Made by a program: the position numbers and the translations under genes | Part shown: positions 1-9,324 of the stretch, piece after piece | Layout: each line of letters starts with the position of its first letter | Numbering within the stretch: position 1 is the stretch's first letter | DNA from: Vibrio maritimus | GTDB taxonomy: Bacteria > Pseudomonadota > Gammaproteobacteria > Enterobacterales > Vibrionaceae | Reading direction: 5' to 3' | Assembly: GCF_021441885.1 (NCBI RefSeq) | Contig: NZ_CP090438.1 | Span: 248,001-312,000, forward strand | Length of the DNA: 64,000 nt | The notes under the pieces: generated by a model | The model's database searches: none | Told to the model about the DNA's origin: nothing | Seen by the model: only the letters and a program-made list of their open reading frames with translations

Positions 1-383
1 AAAGGAAGATCCGTTCCTAACAGCAACATACCATCAGCTTGTTTGGTGAATACAAGGTTCACAAACGAGGTTTCACGTTTTTTCGACTGACCGCTATCCC
101 CCAGTAATACGAGGTAGCCATGCTCCATAGCGGCATCTTCAATACCACGAATGATCTCGGAGAAATATGGGTCACAGATGTCAGGTACAATCGTCACAAT
201 GGTTTTAGATTCATTTCTGCGAAGATTGCGTGCGAGTGAATTTGGAGAATAGCCAGCTTCTAAAACCGCATCTTCCACTCGCTTACGAGTAGATGATGAG
301 ACTTTTTCTGGGTTCATCAGAGCTCTTGATACCGTAGCCGTAGAGACGCCTGCAAGCTGGGCAACATCCTTCATTGTCGCCAT
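1..383 (-). CDS. cytR: CytR, LacI-family nucleoside-uptake repressor (N-terminal part only)
   Basis: The visible part is the N-terminal 127 residues of a LacI/GalR-family repressor; the rest lies beyond the left edge. The helix-turn-helix covers about residues 4-25 (KDVAQLAGVSTATVSRAL), followed by the hinge helix and the start of the periplasmic-binding-protein-like domain. In the family CytR represses nucleoside uptake and catabolism genes together with CRP and is relieved by cytidine; in Vibrio it is also linked to competence and biofilm. The start at 383 gives MATMKDVA; an internal ATG at 374 is possible. It lies on the same strand as priA and downstream of it, an order shared with E. coli and V. 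cholerae. The identification rests on sequence resemblance and this neighbour. Confidence 0.9.
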   Translation of the reverse strand, partial: MATMKDVAQLAGVSTATVSRALMNPEKVSSSTRKRVEDAVLEAGYSPNSLARNLRRNESKTIVTIVPDICDPYFSEIIRGIEDAAMEHGYLVLLGDSGQSKKRETSFVNLVFTKQADGMLLLGTDLP

Positions 384-653
384 AAACGTTTGTCCTCTTT
401 TAAATGTCTAGACCTATCGAATAACTATTATTATTTAGTGCTATGTTTCGCGATGGGTTATTGCTGTGTTAAATGTTTAATTTATCTAATAAATAGATTT
501 TCAAAATCCGTTTTTATAATCATGAACTATTACTAAATATTATTCATTTCTCGAATGAAAGTTACGGTCTGATTAACAGATTTTGCAATACAATTGTGAA
601 GCATATCACAACTCGTAGTGGTTATCGTTTTGTTATTAATCAAATTTTACCGA

Positions 654-2855
654 TTAACTTAAATCTTGTGGCTCGATATCTAATGACCAACGTACCTTTT
701 TCGCCAGCGGTAATTGCGCGATAACCGGTTTGGCTGCAGTGATGATTTTTTGCATCTGTGGTCTTGAGGGAACTTGAAGCATGAGTTGCCAGCGCGCTTT
801 TCCTGCGCGTTTTGCTATCGGTGCTGGGGTTGGACCTAGCACCATGCAAGCGCTATCAAACAGTGGATGAGCTTCTAATGAGTAACGAACCTGACGTAAG
901 AAGGTCTCGACGTCATTGCTGTTATTGGCCTCGGCGCGAACTAGGGTTAGGAAGCTAAATGGAGGCAACTGTGCCAGTTTACGCTCTTCAATCACGGTCT
1001 CGGCAAAATGGCGATAATCTTTATGAAGTAGGCTTTGCAGCAGTGGGTGCTCTGGGTGGTGAGTTTGCAGCAGCACTTCACCCGGCTTGCTCGCGCGTCC
1101 CGCACGCCCAGCAACTTGAATAAACAGCTGCGCTAAACGCTCTGACGCGCGAAAATCGCTGCTATAGAGTGAGCCATCGACATCGAGTAGAGCGACCAAT
1201 GTGACGTTAGGGAAGTGGTGTCCTTTGGCTAGCATCTGGGTACCAATCAAGATCTGGTACTCATTGTTCTTGATGGCATTGAGCGCCGCTTCTAGGCTGC
1301 CTTTGCGTCTGGTGCTGTCTCGGTCAATACGAATGGTATTGTATTCAGGAAACAGGCTTTCAAGCTGAGCTTCAAGCTGCTCTGTCCCGACGCCCACGGT
1401 AACCAATTGATGCGAGCCGCAACCCTCACACTGATGAACAATAGGGCGCTGTGAACCACAATGGTGGCAGCGGATCTCGTTACTCGACTGATGATAGGTG
1501 TAATAGGCATCACAGCGGTGACACTCTGCTGTCCAGCCACATTCGTGGCACATCAGGGCTGGGCTAAATCCACGGCGGTTGAGGAATAACATCACCTGGT
1601 TGCCCGCTTCTAAATGGCGGCGCAGCTCAGCAATCAGTGGCGCTGATAGTCCGGCTTCTAGAAACTGACCTTTGACGTCAATGACTTTATTGGTCGTCGG
1701 CACCGCAAGTCCTGCTCGTTGGCTCAGAATTAAATGATGATACTTGCCTGCCAGCGCATTTTGCAGCGTTTCGATAGATGGCGTGGCAGAGCCAAGAATA
1801 ATCGGGATCTGCTCTTTGTTAGCACGCATTACCGCGACGTCACGGGCATGGTAACGCAGGCTGTCTTGCTGCTTGTATGAGGTGTCGTGCTCCTCGTCGA
1901 CAATAATAATGCCGAGGTCGGCAAATGGCGTAAGTAGCGCCGAGCGCGTACCGATAACAATACCCGCCACTTTGTCGCGTGCACTTAACCACGCGTTGAG
2001 TCGCTCCGTATCATTAAGACCAGAGTGGACAACCTCAATGGGCACATTAAAACGTTTACGAAAGCGATTGATGGTTTGCGGAGTAAGGCCAATCTCCGGC
2101 ACCAACACCAAAGCTTGCTGTCCGCGCTCCAGTATGGGCTTAATCATCTGCAGGTAGACTTCAGTCTTGCCTGAACCCGTGACGCCTTCAAGCAGGTAGC
2201 AGCCAAACTCAGTCTGACTGTTAACCGACGCTATCGCCACGGCTTGTTCGGCATTCAAGCGAAGATCGACAGGATCGTTGCAGATCGCCTCTGGCCAATG
2301 AGTGGGTTGCGTCTGTCTCTCTATCGACGTGATCCAGCCTTTTTCCGTCAGTGTCTTAAGGACGCTAGTGCTGACGTCACTGTCGATAAACAGCTGATGC
2401 GAACACGGACCAGATTCCAACATATGCATGACTTTGGCTTGCTTCACCGCTCGCCCAAAGCCAGACATTAATTGAGTCTTGCCAGCTTCTGTGATCTGCC
2501 ACTCCACGGTTGCGGCAAATTCAGCTGGCTTGCCTTTTCTAAGAGCTGCGGGTAGGGCGTTACTCAAGGTGTCGCCGAGTGGATGCTGGTAATAAAGGCT
2601 GCACCATGAGATAAGGTCAAAAAGAGGTTTAGACCAAACCGGCGCGGTATCTAATGCTGCTTTTATCGGCTTGAGTTTGTCTATTGGAAACTCAGACTCA
2701 TGGCTAAACTGCATCACAATACCGACGAGCGTTTTTGGTCCAAATGGAACAGATACGCGCCCGCCAACCACAGGAAAAAGGTGGGCAGGGACGAGGTAGT
2801 CAAACTGTTTATCAAGTGGGACTGGAAGAGCCACTCGAGCGACATTTGGGCGCAT
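654..2855 (-). CDS. priA: PriA, primosomal protein N', 3'-to-5' DNA helicase
   Basis: PriA recognises stalled or repaired forks and D-loops and starts reloading of the DnaB helicase through PriB/PriC/DnaT. The 733-residue length matches the family. An N-terminal 3'-DNA-binding domain is followed by a superfamily 2 helicase core with Walker A (GVTGSGKTE, about residue 223) and a DEEH Walker B box near residue 318. A cysteine-rich insertion between about residues 434 and 480 has paired CxxC motifs that hold two zinc ions. The upstream gene rpmE is divergent. The dnaB gene lies near the right end of this window, but no priB is found in its usual ribosomal-protein cluster (see findings). Confidence 0.97.
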   Translation of the reverse strand: MRPNVARVALPVPLDKQFDYLVPAHLFPVVGGRVSVPFGPKTLVGIVMQFSHESEFPIDKLKPIKAALDTAPVWSKPLFDLISWCSLYYQHPLGDTLSNALPAALRKGKPAEFAATVEWQITEAGKTQLMSGFGRAVKQAKVMHMLESGPCSHQLFIDSDVSTSVLKTLTEKGWITSIERQTQPTHWPEAICNDPVDLRLNAEQAVAIASVNSQTEFGCYLLEGVTGSGKTEVYLQMIKPILERGQQALVLVPEIGLTPQTINRFRKRFNVPIEVVHSGLNDTERLNAWLSARDKVAGIVIGTRSALLTPFADLGIIIVDEEHDTSYKQQDSLRYHARDVAVMRANKEQIPIILGSATPSIETLQNALAGKYHHLILSQRAGLAVPTTNKVIDVKGQFLEAGLSAPLIAELRRHLEAGNQVMLFLNRRGFSPALMCHECGWTAECHRCDAYYTYHQSSNEIRCHHCGSQRPIVHQCEGCGSHQLVTVGVGTEQLEAQLESLFPEYNTIRIDRDSTRRKGSLEAALNAIKNNEYQILIGTQMLAKGHHFPNVTLVALLDVDGSLYSSDFRASERLAQLFIQVAGRAGRASKPGEVLLQTHHPEHPLLQSLLHKDYRHFAETVIEERKLAQLPPFSFLTLVRAEANNSNDVETFLRQVRYSLEAHPLFDSACMVLGPTPAPIAKRAGKARWQLMLQVPSRPQMQKIITAAKPVIAQLPLAKKVRWSLDIEPQDLS

Positions 2856-3138
2856 AGTTAGGTCGATATTGATAAAGAAGACGTCTATTCTAACGGTATG
2901 GGTCGCCTTGTATAGACTGGATAATCAATTTATCGGCTAAGGCTCACCGAAGGTGGCGAAAAAAGTCGCAATTTTAGTTGATTCCCTTGGCACTATTCAT
3001 TACTATACTGCGCCTTGATGGCATGGCTTCTTGCTTTCATATTGAAAAGCAAAGCGATGGTATCATCTATTTATTAACTACGTGTGGTGTCCGGCTTAGA
3101 ATCGGATGGCGACACGGCCTAAATTATTGAGGTTTCCC

Positions 3139-3357
3139 ATGAAAGCTGGTATCCACCCAGAATACAAAGCTGTAACAGCAACTTGCTCTTGCGGCAACAC
3201 ATTCGAATTCAACTCTACTCTAGGTAAAGATTCTATCCACCTAGACGTATGTGACAAGTGCCACCCATTCTACACTGGTAAGCAACGTATCGTTGATACT
3301 GGCGGCCGTGTTGATCGCTTCAACAAGCGTTTCGGTGCTCTATCTAGCAAGAAGTAA
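3139..3357 (+). CDS. rpmE: 50S ribosomal protein L31, zinc-binding type
   Basis: This is a 72-residue large-subunit protein near the intersubunit bridge. The start at 3139 gives MKAGIHPEYK, matching the family N terminus, and is preceded by a GAGG ribosome-binding site; an in-frame ATG at 3106 would add 11 residues without homology. Cys16, Cys18, Cys38 and Cys41 form the zinc site, so this is the zinc-containing (C+) paralogue rather than the zinc-free form induced under zinc limitation. The C terminus carries the conserved GGRVDRFNKRF block. It is divergent from priA and ends at a strong terminator, so it is probably a single-gene unit. Confidence 0.97.
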   Translation: MKAGIHPEYKAVTATCSCGNTFEFNSTLGKDSIHLDVCDKCHPFYTGKQRIVDTGGRVDRFNKRFGALSSKK

Positions 3358-3375
3358 TTATTACTTTTGCAGATT

Positions 3376-3404
3376 AAAAAAGGACGCTTCGGCGTCCTTT
3401 TTGC
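3376..3404 (+). terminator. Rho-independent terminator of rpmE
   Basis: The hairpin GGACGC-TTCG-GCGTCC with a UUCG tetraloop is flanked by an A-run and followed by a T-run, 18 bases after the rpmE stop. Confidence 0.9.
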
Positions 3405-3688
3405 TTTTTAGCTGTTTGTTTACCTGTCAACATCCGCTTGCATAACGTGCTACCTATCTCTACTTTTTTCTTCGCTTCGTCCCTTCCATCCATTCAAAAG
3501 CCTAATAAACTCGCGTAGTATTAGTCCGTCAGAGTAATGAACATCAGAGATACCTCCTCTCCGTTCAAATGTACCCACTCTGTGTGTGTAACCCTTTAGA
3601 AGCAACGCGAATAAAAATAAACGGGCTTATACTCATAACAACATCACTTAAGTAACTAATCAGTCTTATAAAAGCAGGATAGCTAACC
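3405..3688. other. Non-coding gap upstream of the malic enzyme gene
   Basis: About 280 bases after the rpmE terminator hold no convincing ORF or RNA. A TATACT hexamer at 3628-3633 could be a -10 element for the malic enzyme gene, but I see no good -35 at the right distance. Nothing else was recognised. Confidence 0.4.
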
Positions 3689-4948
3689 ATGTCCGATGAC
3701 CATCAAATTGACGAATTTCGCCAGCAAGCGCTTGATTACCATGCCAACCCTGTACCTGGAAAAATCGAAGTAGCATTAACTAAACCCGCCAACTCAGCAG
3801 CTGATCTCGCACTGGCCTACAGCCCTGGTGTTGCAGAACCTGTGCGTGAAATCGCGCAAAATGCCGAGAATGTTTATAAATACACTGCGAAAGGCAATAT
3901 GGTCGCAGTGATCTCTAACGGTACCGCAATCCTAGGTCTCGGTAACCTAGGTCCAATGGCTTCTAAGCCAGTTATGGAAGGTAAAGCCTTACTGTTTAAA
4001 CGCTTCGCGGGCCTAGATTCCATTGATATTGAAGTAAAACACCGCACTATCGATGAGTTCGTAGATACGGTTGCGAACATCTCAGACACCTTTGGTGGTA
4101 TTAACCTAGAAGATATTAAGGCACCAGACTGTTTTGAGATTGAACGACGCCTTATCGAGCGTTGTGATGTGCCGGTATTCCACGATGACCAGCACGGTAC
4201 GGCGATTGTTACTGCTGCAGGCATGCTCAACGCTATCGAGCTTCAGGGCAAAGATCTGAAAGAAACCACTATTGTCTGTCTAGGTGCAGGCGCGGCGGCG
4301 ATCGCGTGTATGGAGCTGTTGATCAAATGTGGCGCGATGCGTGAGAAGATCTACATGCTGGATCGCAAAGGTGTGATCCACACTCGTCGTGACGATCTTA
4401 ACGAATACAAAGAGCTGTTTGCCAACAACACTGATAAGCGCACGCTAGAAGATGTGATCGAAGGCGCGGACCTATTCTTAGGTGTATCGGGTCCTGATTT
4501 GTTGCCACCAGAAGCACTTAAGCTGATGGCGGACAAGCCAATCGTATTTGCGTGTTCAAACCCAGATCCAGAAATCAAACCTGAGCTTGCTCATCAGGTT
4601 CGTGATGACCTAATTATGGGTACAGGTCGTTCAGACTACCCGAACCAGGTAAACAACGTGCTGTGTTTCCCGTTTATCTTCCGTGGCGCTCTTGATGTGC
4701 GTGCAAGTGAGATTAATGATGAGATGAAACTGGCAGCGGTAGAAGCGATTCGTGAGCTAGCGAAAGAACCTGTACCACAAGACGTACTTAATGCCGCGGG
4801 TGTTGAGGCGTTGACCTTTGGTAAGGACTACATCATTCCAAAACCAATGGATCCACGTTTGCTTCCTCGTGTGGCTAAAGCGGTAGCGAAAGCCGCGGTT
4901 GAATCTGGTGTGGCTCGTATTGAGTTGCCTGATAGCTATATGGCTTAA
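3689..4948 (+). CDS. Malic enzyme, short form without phosphotransacetylase domain
   Basis: The enzyme oxidatively decarboxylates L-malate to pyruvate with reduction of NAD(P)+. The N-terminal malic-enzyme domain contains the FHDDQHGTA block near residue 164, which carries metal and substrate contacts, followed by a Rossmann domain with GAGAAA near residue 198. At 419 residues it lacks the C-terminal phosphotransacetylase-like half of the roughly 760-residue E. coli MaeB, so it belongs to the compact class. Annotation pipelines often call it malate dehydrogenase. Cofactor preference cannot be read with certainty here. It is transcribed alone and converges on metJ across a shared terminator. 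Confidence 0.9.
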   Translation: MSDDHQIDEFRQQALDYHANPVPGKIEVALTKPANSAADLALAYSPGVAEPVREIAQNAENVYKYTAKGNMVAVISNGTAILGLGNLGPMASKPVMEGKALLFKRFAGLDSIDIEVKHRTIDEFVDTVANISDTFGGINLEDIKAPDCFEIERRLIERCDVPVFHDDQHGTAIVTAAGMLNAIELQGKDLKETTIVCLGAGAAAIACMELLIKCGAMREKIYMLDRKGVIHTRRDDLNEYKELFANNTDKRTLEDVIEGADLFLGVSGPDLLPPEALKLMADKPIVFACSNPDPEIKPELAHQVRDDLIMGTGRSDYPNQVNNVLCFPFIFRGALDVRASEINDEMKLAAVEAIRELAKEPVPQDVLNAAGVEALTFGKDYIIPKPMDPRLLPRVAKAVAKAAVESGVARIELPDSYMA

Positions 4949-4994
4949 GGTTGTTAGTTTAGAGGTGTTGGTGCAAGCCAAGTGCTCTAAAACG

Positions 4995-5027
4995 AAAAAA
5001 GAGGGTCGTGATGACCCTCTTTTTTTA
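4995..5027. terminator. Bidirectional terminator between the malic enzyme gene and metJ
   Basis: The stem GAGGGTC/GACCCTC with a GTGAT loop has an A-run on the left and a T-run on the right, so it can end transcripts from both converging genes. Confidence 0.9.
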
Positions 5028-5040
5028 TGATTTGATTTAC

Positions 5041-5361
5041 TTACTCTTCATCAAACGCTTCAAACTCAATCCCCATCGCCGTCATCAGCTCTTTCGCTTC
5101 TGTTGGGATATCATCAGGACGGTCTTTTCTTAAATCTTCGTCGGTTGGAAGCGGCTGGCCAGTGTAGGCGTGCAGGAAAGCTTCGCACAAGAGTTCACTG
5201 TTGGTTGCATGGCGTAGGTTATTGATTTGGCGACGAGTACGCTCATCGGTCAATACCTTTAGCACCTTCAGCGGGATAGACACTGTGATTTTTTTTACCT
5301 GCTCGCTTTTCTTACCGTGCTCCGCATATGGGCTAATGTATTCACCATTCCAATCTGCCAT
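5041..5361 (-). CDS. metJ: MetJ, methionine regulon repressor
   Basis: MetJ is a ribbon-helix-helix repressor that uses S-adenosylmethionine as corepressor and binds tandem 8-bp met boxes. The 106-residue length equals the family length. The DNA-contacting beta strand is KKITVSIPLKVLKVL, about residues 22-36, followed by the helix with ERTRRQINNLRHATNSELLCEAF. It is divergent from metB with four tandem met boxes between the two genes, which supports control of metBL and of its own gene, as in enteric bacteria. Confidence 0.98.
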   Translation of the reverse strand: MADWNGEYISPYAEHGKKSEQVKKITVSIPLKVLKVLTDERTRRQINNLRHATNSELLCEAFLHAYTGQPLPTDEDLRKDRPDDIPTEAKELMTAMGIEFEAFDEE

Positions 5362-5440
5362 TACACACCTTCGCTCTGTTAATCATAAATAGTAGTAATA
5401 AGAATGCTGCAATTTTAGCGGGATTTACTGCCATAAGCAA

Positions 5441-5472
5441 AGACATATAGACGTCTAGAAGTGTTGACGTCT
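5441..5472. promoter_or_regulatory. MetJ operator, four tandem met boxes
   Basis: Four contiguous 8-mers, AGACATAT, AGACGTCT, AGAAGTGT and TGACGTCT, resemble the met box consensus AGACGTCT; the second is perfect. They sit in the metJ-metB divergent region. The last two boxes overlap a -35-like TTGACG of metB, which suits repression by blocking polymerase. Confidence 0.92.
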
Positions 5473-5492
5473 CACATTTTGGAAAGTAAAGT
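5464..5492 (+). promoter_or_regulatory. Candidate metB promoter
   Basis: TTGACG at 5464-5469 and TAAAGT at 5487-5492 are separated by exactly 17 bases. The -35 lies inside the MetJ boxes. Predicted by eye only. Confidence 0.55.
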
Positions 5493-5632
5493 GGGGCAAC
5501 GAATGTGGACATTTATTTTAATGCAATGTTAATTCTTTAACGTTTGTGGCGTTTGCCGGTTCCCATATTACCGGTAAAAGTAGACACTGTGGTTACACCA
5601 ACTAGCCATGCGATCTGAGAAAGGAAGTTTCT

Positions 5633-6802
5633 ATGAGCAATCGGAAGCCAGCGACAATAGCCGTACGTACTGGTATCGAATCGGATACCCAGCATCACGC
5701 TGTGGTGCCACCTATTTATCTCTCTACTAACTATGGTTTCCCTGCGTTTGGGGAAGTGCCGACTTACGATTACACCCGCTCAGGAAACCCAAACCGAGGT
5801 TTGTTAGAAACTGCTTTGTATGAGCTGGAGTCTGGTAAAGGCGCGGTAGTGACGAACTGTGGTACTTCTGCACTCAATCTTTGGGTTTCTGCTTTCTTAG
5901 GTCCAGAAGACACAATTATTGCTCCCCATGACTGTTATGGTGGCACGTACCGCTTGTTCAACACGCGTGCGCAAAAAGGTGACTTCAAGGTTAATTTTGT
6001 CGACCAAAGTGACGAGCAAGCCTTCGATGCTGCGCTTGAGCAAAAACCAAAACTTATCTTGCTTGAAACGCCGTCTAACCCACTTGTGCGTGTTGTCGAT
6101 ATTGCCGCCGTGTGTGAAAAAGCGAAAAAGGTCGGTGCGCTTGTAGCAGTAGACAATACCTTTTTGACACCTGTGTACCAAAAGCCTCTCGAGCTTGGCG
6201 CAGACTTTGTGATTCACTCAACGACCAAGTATATCAACGGTCACTCTGACGTGATTGGTGGCGTGGTGATCACCAAAACGGAAGAGCATGCAGAAGAGCT
6301 CGCATGGTGGGGCAACTGCATCGGTGCGACGGGTACGCCTTTTGATAGCTACATGACTTTGCGCGGTATTCGTACCCTTGGCGCACGTATGCGCGTCCAT
6401 GAAGAAAGCTCGCAACAGATCCTAGATTTTCTTAAGCCGCAACCATTGGTAAAAGTGATTTATCACCCAAGCCTGCCTGAGCACCCTGGTCATGAGATTG
6501 CTAAGAAGCAGCAGTCTGGCTTTGGCTCTATGTTGAGCTTTGAGTTCGCGGGTAGCTTTGAGCAGCTTAAGTACTTTGTTGGTGAGCTAGAGCTATTCTC
6601 GCTCGCAGAGTCTCTTGGCGGCGTCGAAAGTCTGATTTGTCACCCAGCGTCTATGACGCACCGTGCGATGGGCGAAGAAGCACTAGCCGAAGCGGGCGTT
6701 TCTCAGCAGCTCCTTCGCCTCTCTGTTGGTCTAGAGGACGCGCAAGATCTGATTGATGACCTTGCCCAAGCGTTTGAGAAAGCATCTGCATTTAAAGGAT
6801 AA
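5633..6802 (+). CDS. metB: Cystathionine gamma-synthase
   Basis: This is a PLP enzyme of the Cys/Met metabolism family that joins an activated homoserine (O-succinylhomoserine in enteric bacteria) to cysteine, giving cystathionine for methionine synthesis. The PLP lysine is predicted at Lys199 in STTKYINGHSD. The family Tyr/Arg phosphate contacts are in the YDYTRSGNPNR block. The length of 389 is typical. The start has a GAAAGGAAG ribosome-binding site. metL follows after 6 bases, so the two form an operon under the MetJ operator. A related O-acylhomoserine sulfhydrylase is the main alternative, but the metJ-metBL context favours MetB. Confidence 0.95.
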   Translation: MSNRKPATIAVRTGIESDTQHHAVVPPIYLSTNYGFPAFGEVPTYDYTRSGNPNRGLLETALYELESGKGAVVTNCGTSALNLWVSAFLGPEDTIIAPHDCYGGTYRLFNTRAQKGDFKVNFVDQSDEQAFDAALEQKPKLILLETPSNPLVRVVDIAAVCEKAKKVGALVAVDNTFLTPVYQKPLELGADFVIHSTTKYINGHSDVIGGVVITKTEEHAEELAWWGNCIGATGTPFDSYMTLRGIRTLGARMRVHEESSQQILDFLKPQPLVKVIYHPSLPEHPGHEIAKKQQSGFGSMLSFEFAGSFEQLKYFVGELELFSLAESLGGVESLICHPASMTHRAMGEEALAEAGVSQQLLRLSVGLEDAQDLIDDLAQAFEKASAFKG

Positions 6803-6808
6803 GCCGGC

Positions 6809-9244
6809 ATGAGTCAAAGCAGTACCCTGAATAACAAACAAGGTAAGCAGTTGCACAAATTTGGCGGCAGCAGCTTAGCGGACCCTGAATGTTATCGCCG
6901 TGTGGTCTCTATCTTAAAGGACTACTCTAATGAAGAAGACCTTATCGTGGTCTCGGCGGCGGGTAAAACCACTAACCGTCTAATCGAATTTCTAGATGCG
7001 CTCAATAAAGATGGGCGCATTGCGCACGAGCACCTACAGGCGCTTCGTCAGTTTCAGACTGAGCTGGTGGAGTCACTACTAACAGGTGAAGAAGCCGAAG
7101 GTCTTGTGTCTCAGTTACACGATGAGTTTAGCACGCTTGGTGAGCTTAGCTATCCGCTCACAGACGCTGAGCGCGCATCGGTACTAGGACATGGCGAGGT
7201 GTGGTCTTCACGTCTACTGGCAGCACTGCTTAGACAGAGCGATTTGCCTGCAGTGGCACAAGACGCAAGAGCCTTCCTTCGCGCTGAGTTCGGCACTCAG
7301 CCAGAGGTAGACCGCGCTAAATCGTACCCGCTGATCAAAGAAGTATTGGCGCAACATGCGCATCACCGTGTCGTGATCACTGGCTTTATGGCGCAAAGTG
7401 AATGCGGCGAAACCGTGCTGCTGGGTCGTAATGGCTCTGACTATTCTGCTACTGTCATTGGCGCATTGGCGGAAGTGTCATGCGTGACGATTTGGAGTGA
7501 CGTGGCAGGTGTGTACAGCGCGGATCCACGCGTGGTGAGCGATGCATGTCTATTGCCTTTGCTGCGTTTAGATGAAGCCAGCGAATTGGCACGTCTTGCA
7601 GCACCTGTATTGCACAGTCGTACGCTTCAGCCTGTTGCTCAAAGCGCGATGGACTTGAATCTACGCTGTAGCTATCAGCCTGAGTCCGGGTCAACACGCA
7701 TTGAGCGTGTGCTTGCATCGGGGCGCGGCGCAAAAATTATCACGTCACTCGATGAAGTACTGCTTATTGAACTGGCATTTGGTGCGGGTCACGATTTTGA
7801 ACGTGCACAGACTGAAGTGCTTAATAGTCTTAAGCGCGCACAGTTGGCACCGTTAGCGTTTGAAGCGCAGGCGGACCAATCTAGAATTCGCCTTGCTTAT
7901 ACCGCGGAAATTGCCTCTGGCGCGCTTACTGAGCTGCAAGACCTAGCGATTGAAGCGGAAATTAAGCTAAAAGAAGGCTATTCCATGCTGGCTGCGGTAG
8001 GGGCGGGCGTGACTAAAAATGCCAATCACTGTTTTGGCTTCTATCAGCAACTTAAACATGCGCCAGTTGAGTTCATCTCCGAAGCTGAGTCGCAATTGAG
8101 TCTTGCAGCTGTGCTACGTAAGTCAGACATTCAACCTCTCGTGAAGTCGGTCCATACTCAGCTATTCCAAGCGCAAAAGCGTGTTGCGGTGGCGCTGTGC
8201 GGTAAGGGCAATATTGGCTCAAGCTGGTTATCTCTATTTAAAGAGCAGAAAAGCGAGCTCGAGAAACGCCGTGGTATGAGTTTCAACTTAGTCGCAGTTA
8301 TCGATAGCCAGACTTATTGGTTTGATGAAGATGGCATCGACGAGCAGCAGGTGCTCGCGCGCTATGAAGATGAAGCGATTGAATACCAAGGTGACATCTG
8401 GCTACAGCGCCTAGCGGCACTTCAAGGCTACGACGAAGGCGTGGTGTTAGACGTAACAGCGAGTGCGGCACTGGCGGAAAGATACGTCAGCATCGCAGAG
8501 CATGGTCTCCACCTTATCTCAGCAAACAAGGTTGCGGGCTCTGCTCCAAGTAATGACTATCACGCCGTGCAAGATGCGTTTTCGAAAACCGGTCGTCACT
8601 GGCTCTACAATGCCACTGTGGGCGCGGGGTTACCAATAAACCATACCGTTCGTGACCTTCGTGAAAGTGGTGATGATATCGTTGCGCTTTCAGGGATATT
8701 CTCAGGCACCTTGTCGTGGTTGTTCCAGCAGTTTGACGGCTCTGTACCATTTGCTGAGCTTGTCGACCTAGCGTGGCAGCAGGGCTTAACCGAGCCGGAC
8801 CCTCGCTCAGATCTTGATGGCTCTGATGTGATGCGTAAGCTCGTTATCTTAGCTCGTGAATCGGGGCTCGATATCGAGCCTGACGCCGTCGAAGTGGAAT
8901 CTTTGGTTCCTGAAGAGCTTGCTGAGCTATCGCTAGAGGGCTTCTTTGAGAAAGCCACACTGCTTAGTGAGATCTTGCAAGAGCGTTTAGAGAAGGCTCA
9001 ACGTGAAGACAAAGTGCTGCGATACGTTGCTCGTTTAGATCGACAAGGTAAGGCTCGTGTAGGGATTGAAGCGCTATCGAAAGAGCATGCGCTGGCAAAC
9101 CTTTTACCTTGCGACAATATCTTTGCGATTGAGAGTAAGTGGTACAAAGATAATCCGTTGGTTATTCGTGGTCCTGGTGCTGGGCGTGAAGTGACGGCTG
9201 GAGCGATTCAGTCGGATTTGAATTTGATGTCGAGCTTTTTTTGA
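6809..9244 (+). CDS. metL: Bifunctional aspartokinase II / homoserine dehydrogenase II
   Basis: This enzyme performs the first and third steps from aspartate toward homoserine for methionine. The N-terminal aspartokinase begins with KFGGSSLADPE (about residue 15) and runs to about residue 300. A degenerate ACT-like linker follows, then homoserine dehydrogenase with the Rossmann GKGNIGSSW near residue 465 and the catalytic-type lysine in SANKVAGS near residue 574. The 811-residue length matches MetL. MetL-type isozymes are controlled by MetJ repression rather than feedback, which fits the shared operator with metB. The gene is followed by a hexamer repeat rather than a recognisable terminator. 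Confidence 0.96.
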   Translation: MSQSSTLNNKQGKQLHKFGGSSLADPECYRRVVSILKDYSNEEDLIVVSAAGKTTNRLIEFLDALNKDGRIAHEHLQALRQFQTELVESLLTGEEAEGLVSQLHDEFSTLGELSYPLTDAERASVLGHGEVWSSRLLAALLRQSDLPAVAQDARAFLRAEFGTQPEVDRAKSYPLIKEVLAQHAHHRVVITGFMAQSECGETVLLGRNGSDYSATVIGALAEVSCVTIWSDVAGVYSADPRVVSDACLLPLLRLDEASELARLAAPVLHSRTLQPVAQSAMDLNLRCSYQPESGSTRIERVLASGRGAKIITSLDEVLLIELAFGAGHDFERAQTEVLNSLKRAQLAPLAFEAQADQSRIRLAYTAEIASGALTELQDLAIEAEIKLKEGYSMLAAVGAGVTKNANHCFGFYQQLKHAPVEFISEAESQLSLAAVLRKSDIQPLVKSVHTQLFQAQKRVAVALCGKGNIGSSWLSLFKEQKSELEKRRGMSFNLVAVIDSQTYWFDEDGIDEQQVLARYEDEAIEYQGDIWLQRLAALQGYDEGVVLDVTASAALAERYVSIAEHGLHLISANKVAGSAPSNDYHAVQDAFSKTGRHWLYNATVGAGLPINHTVRDLRESGDDIVALSGIFSGTLSWLFQQFDGSVPFAELVDLAWQQGLTEPDPRSDLDGSDVMRKLVILARESGLDIEPDAVEVESLVPEELAELSLEGFFEKATLLSEILQERLEKAQREDKVLRYVARLDRQGKARVGIEALSKEHALANLLPCDNIFAIESKWYKDNPLVIRGPGAGREVTAGAIQSDLNLMSSFF

Positions 9245-9260
9245 TTGATAGCTTTTAAGA

Positions 9261-9312
9261 GCAAAAGCAAAAGCAAAAGCAAAAGCAAAAGCAAAAGCAA
9301 AAGCAAAAGCAA
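9261..9312. repeat. Hexanucleotide microsatellite (GCAAAA), about 8.7 copies
   Basis: Perfect uninterrupted copies of GCAAAA start 17 bases after the metL stop codon. The array lies outside any credible ORF. Arrays like this change copy number easily by slippage. Confidence 0.95.
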
Positions 9313-9324
9313 GATTAAGAGCTA

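Noticed and set aside
640..849. Minus-strand ORF of 69 codons overlapping the 3' end of priA
   Set aside because: It lies in another frame of priA, has no ribosome-binding site or recognisable domain, and priA itself is well supported.
2978..3009. A promoter for rpmE (TTGATT ... TATACT)
   Set aside because: The spacing between the hexamers is 20 bases and alternatives are worse, so I did not list it as a feature.
4757..4981. Minus-strand ORF over the end of the malic enzyme gene
   Set aside because: Antisense shadow of a well-conserved coding region with no start signal.
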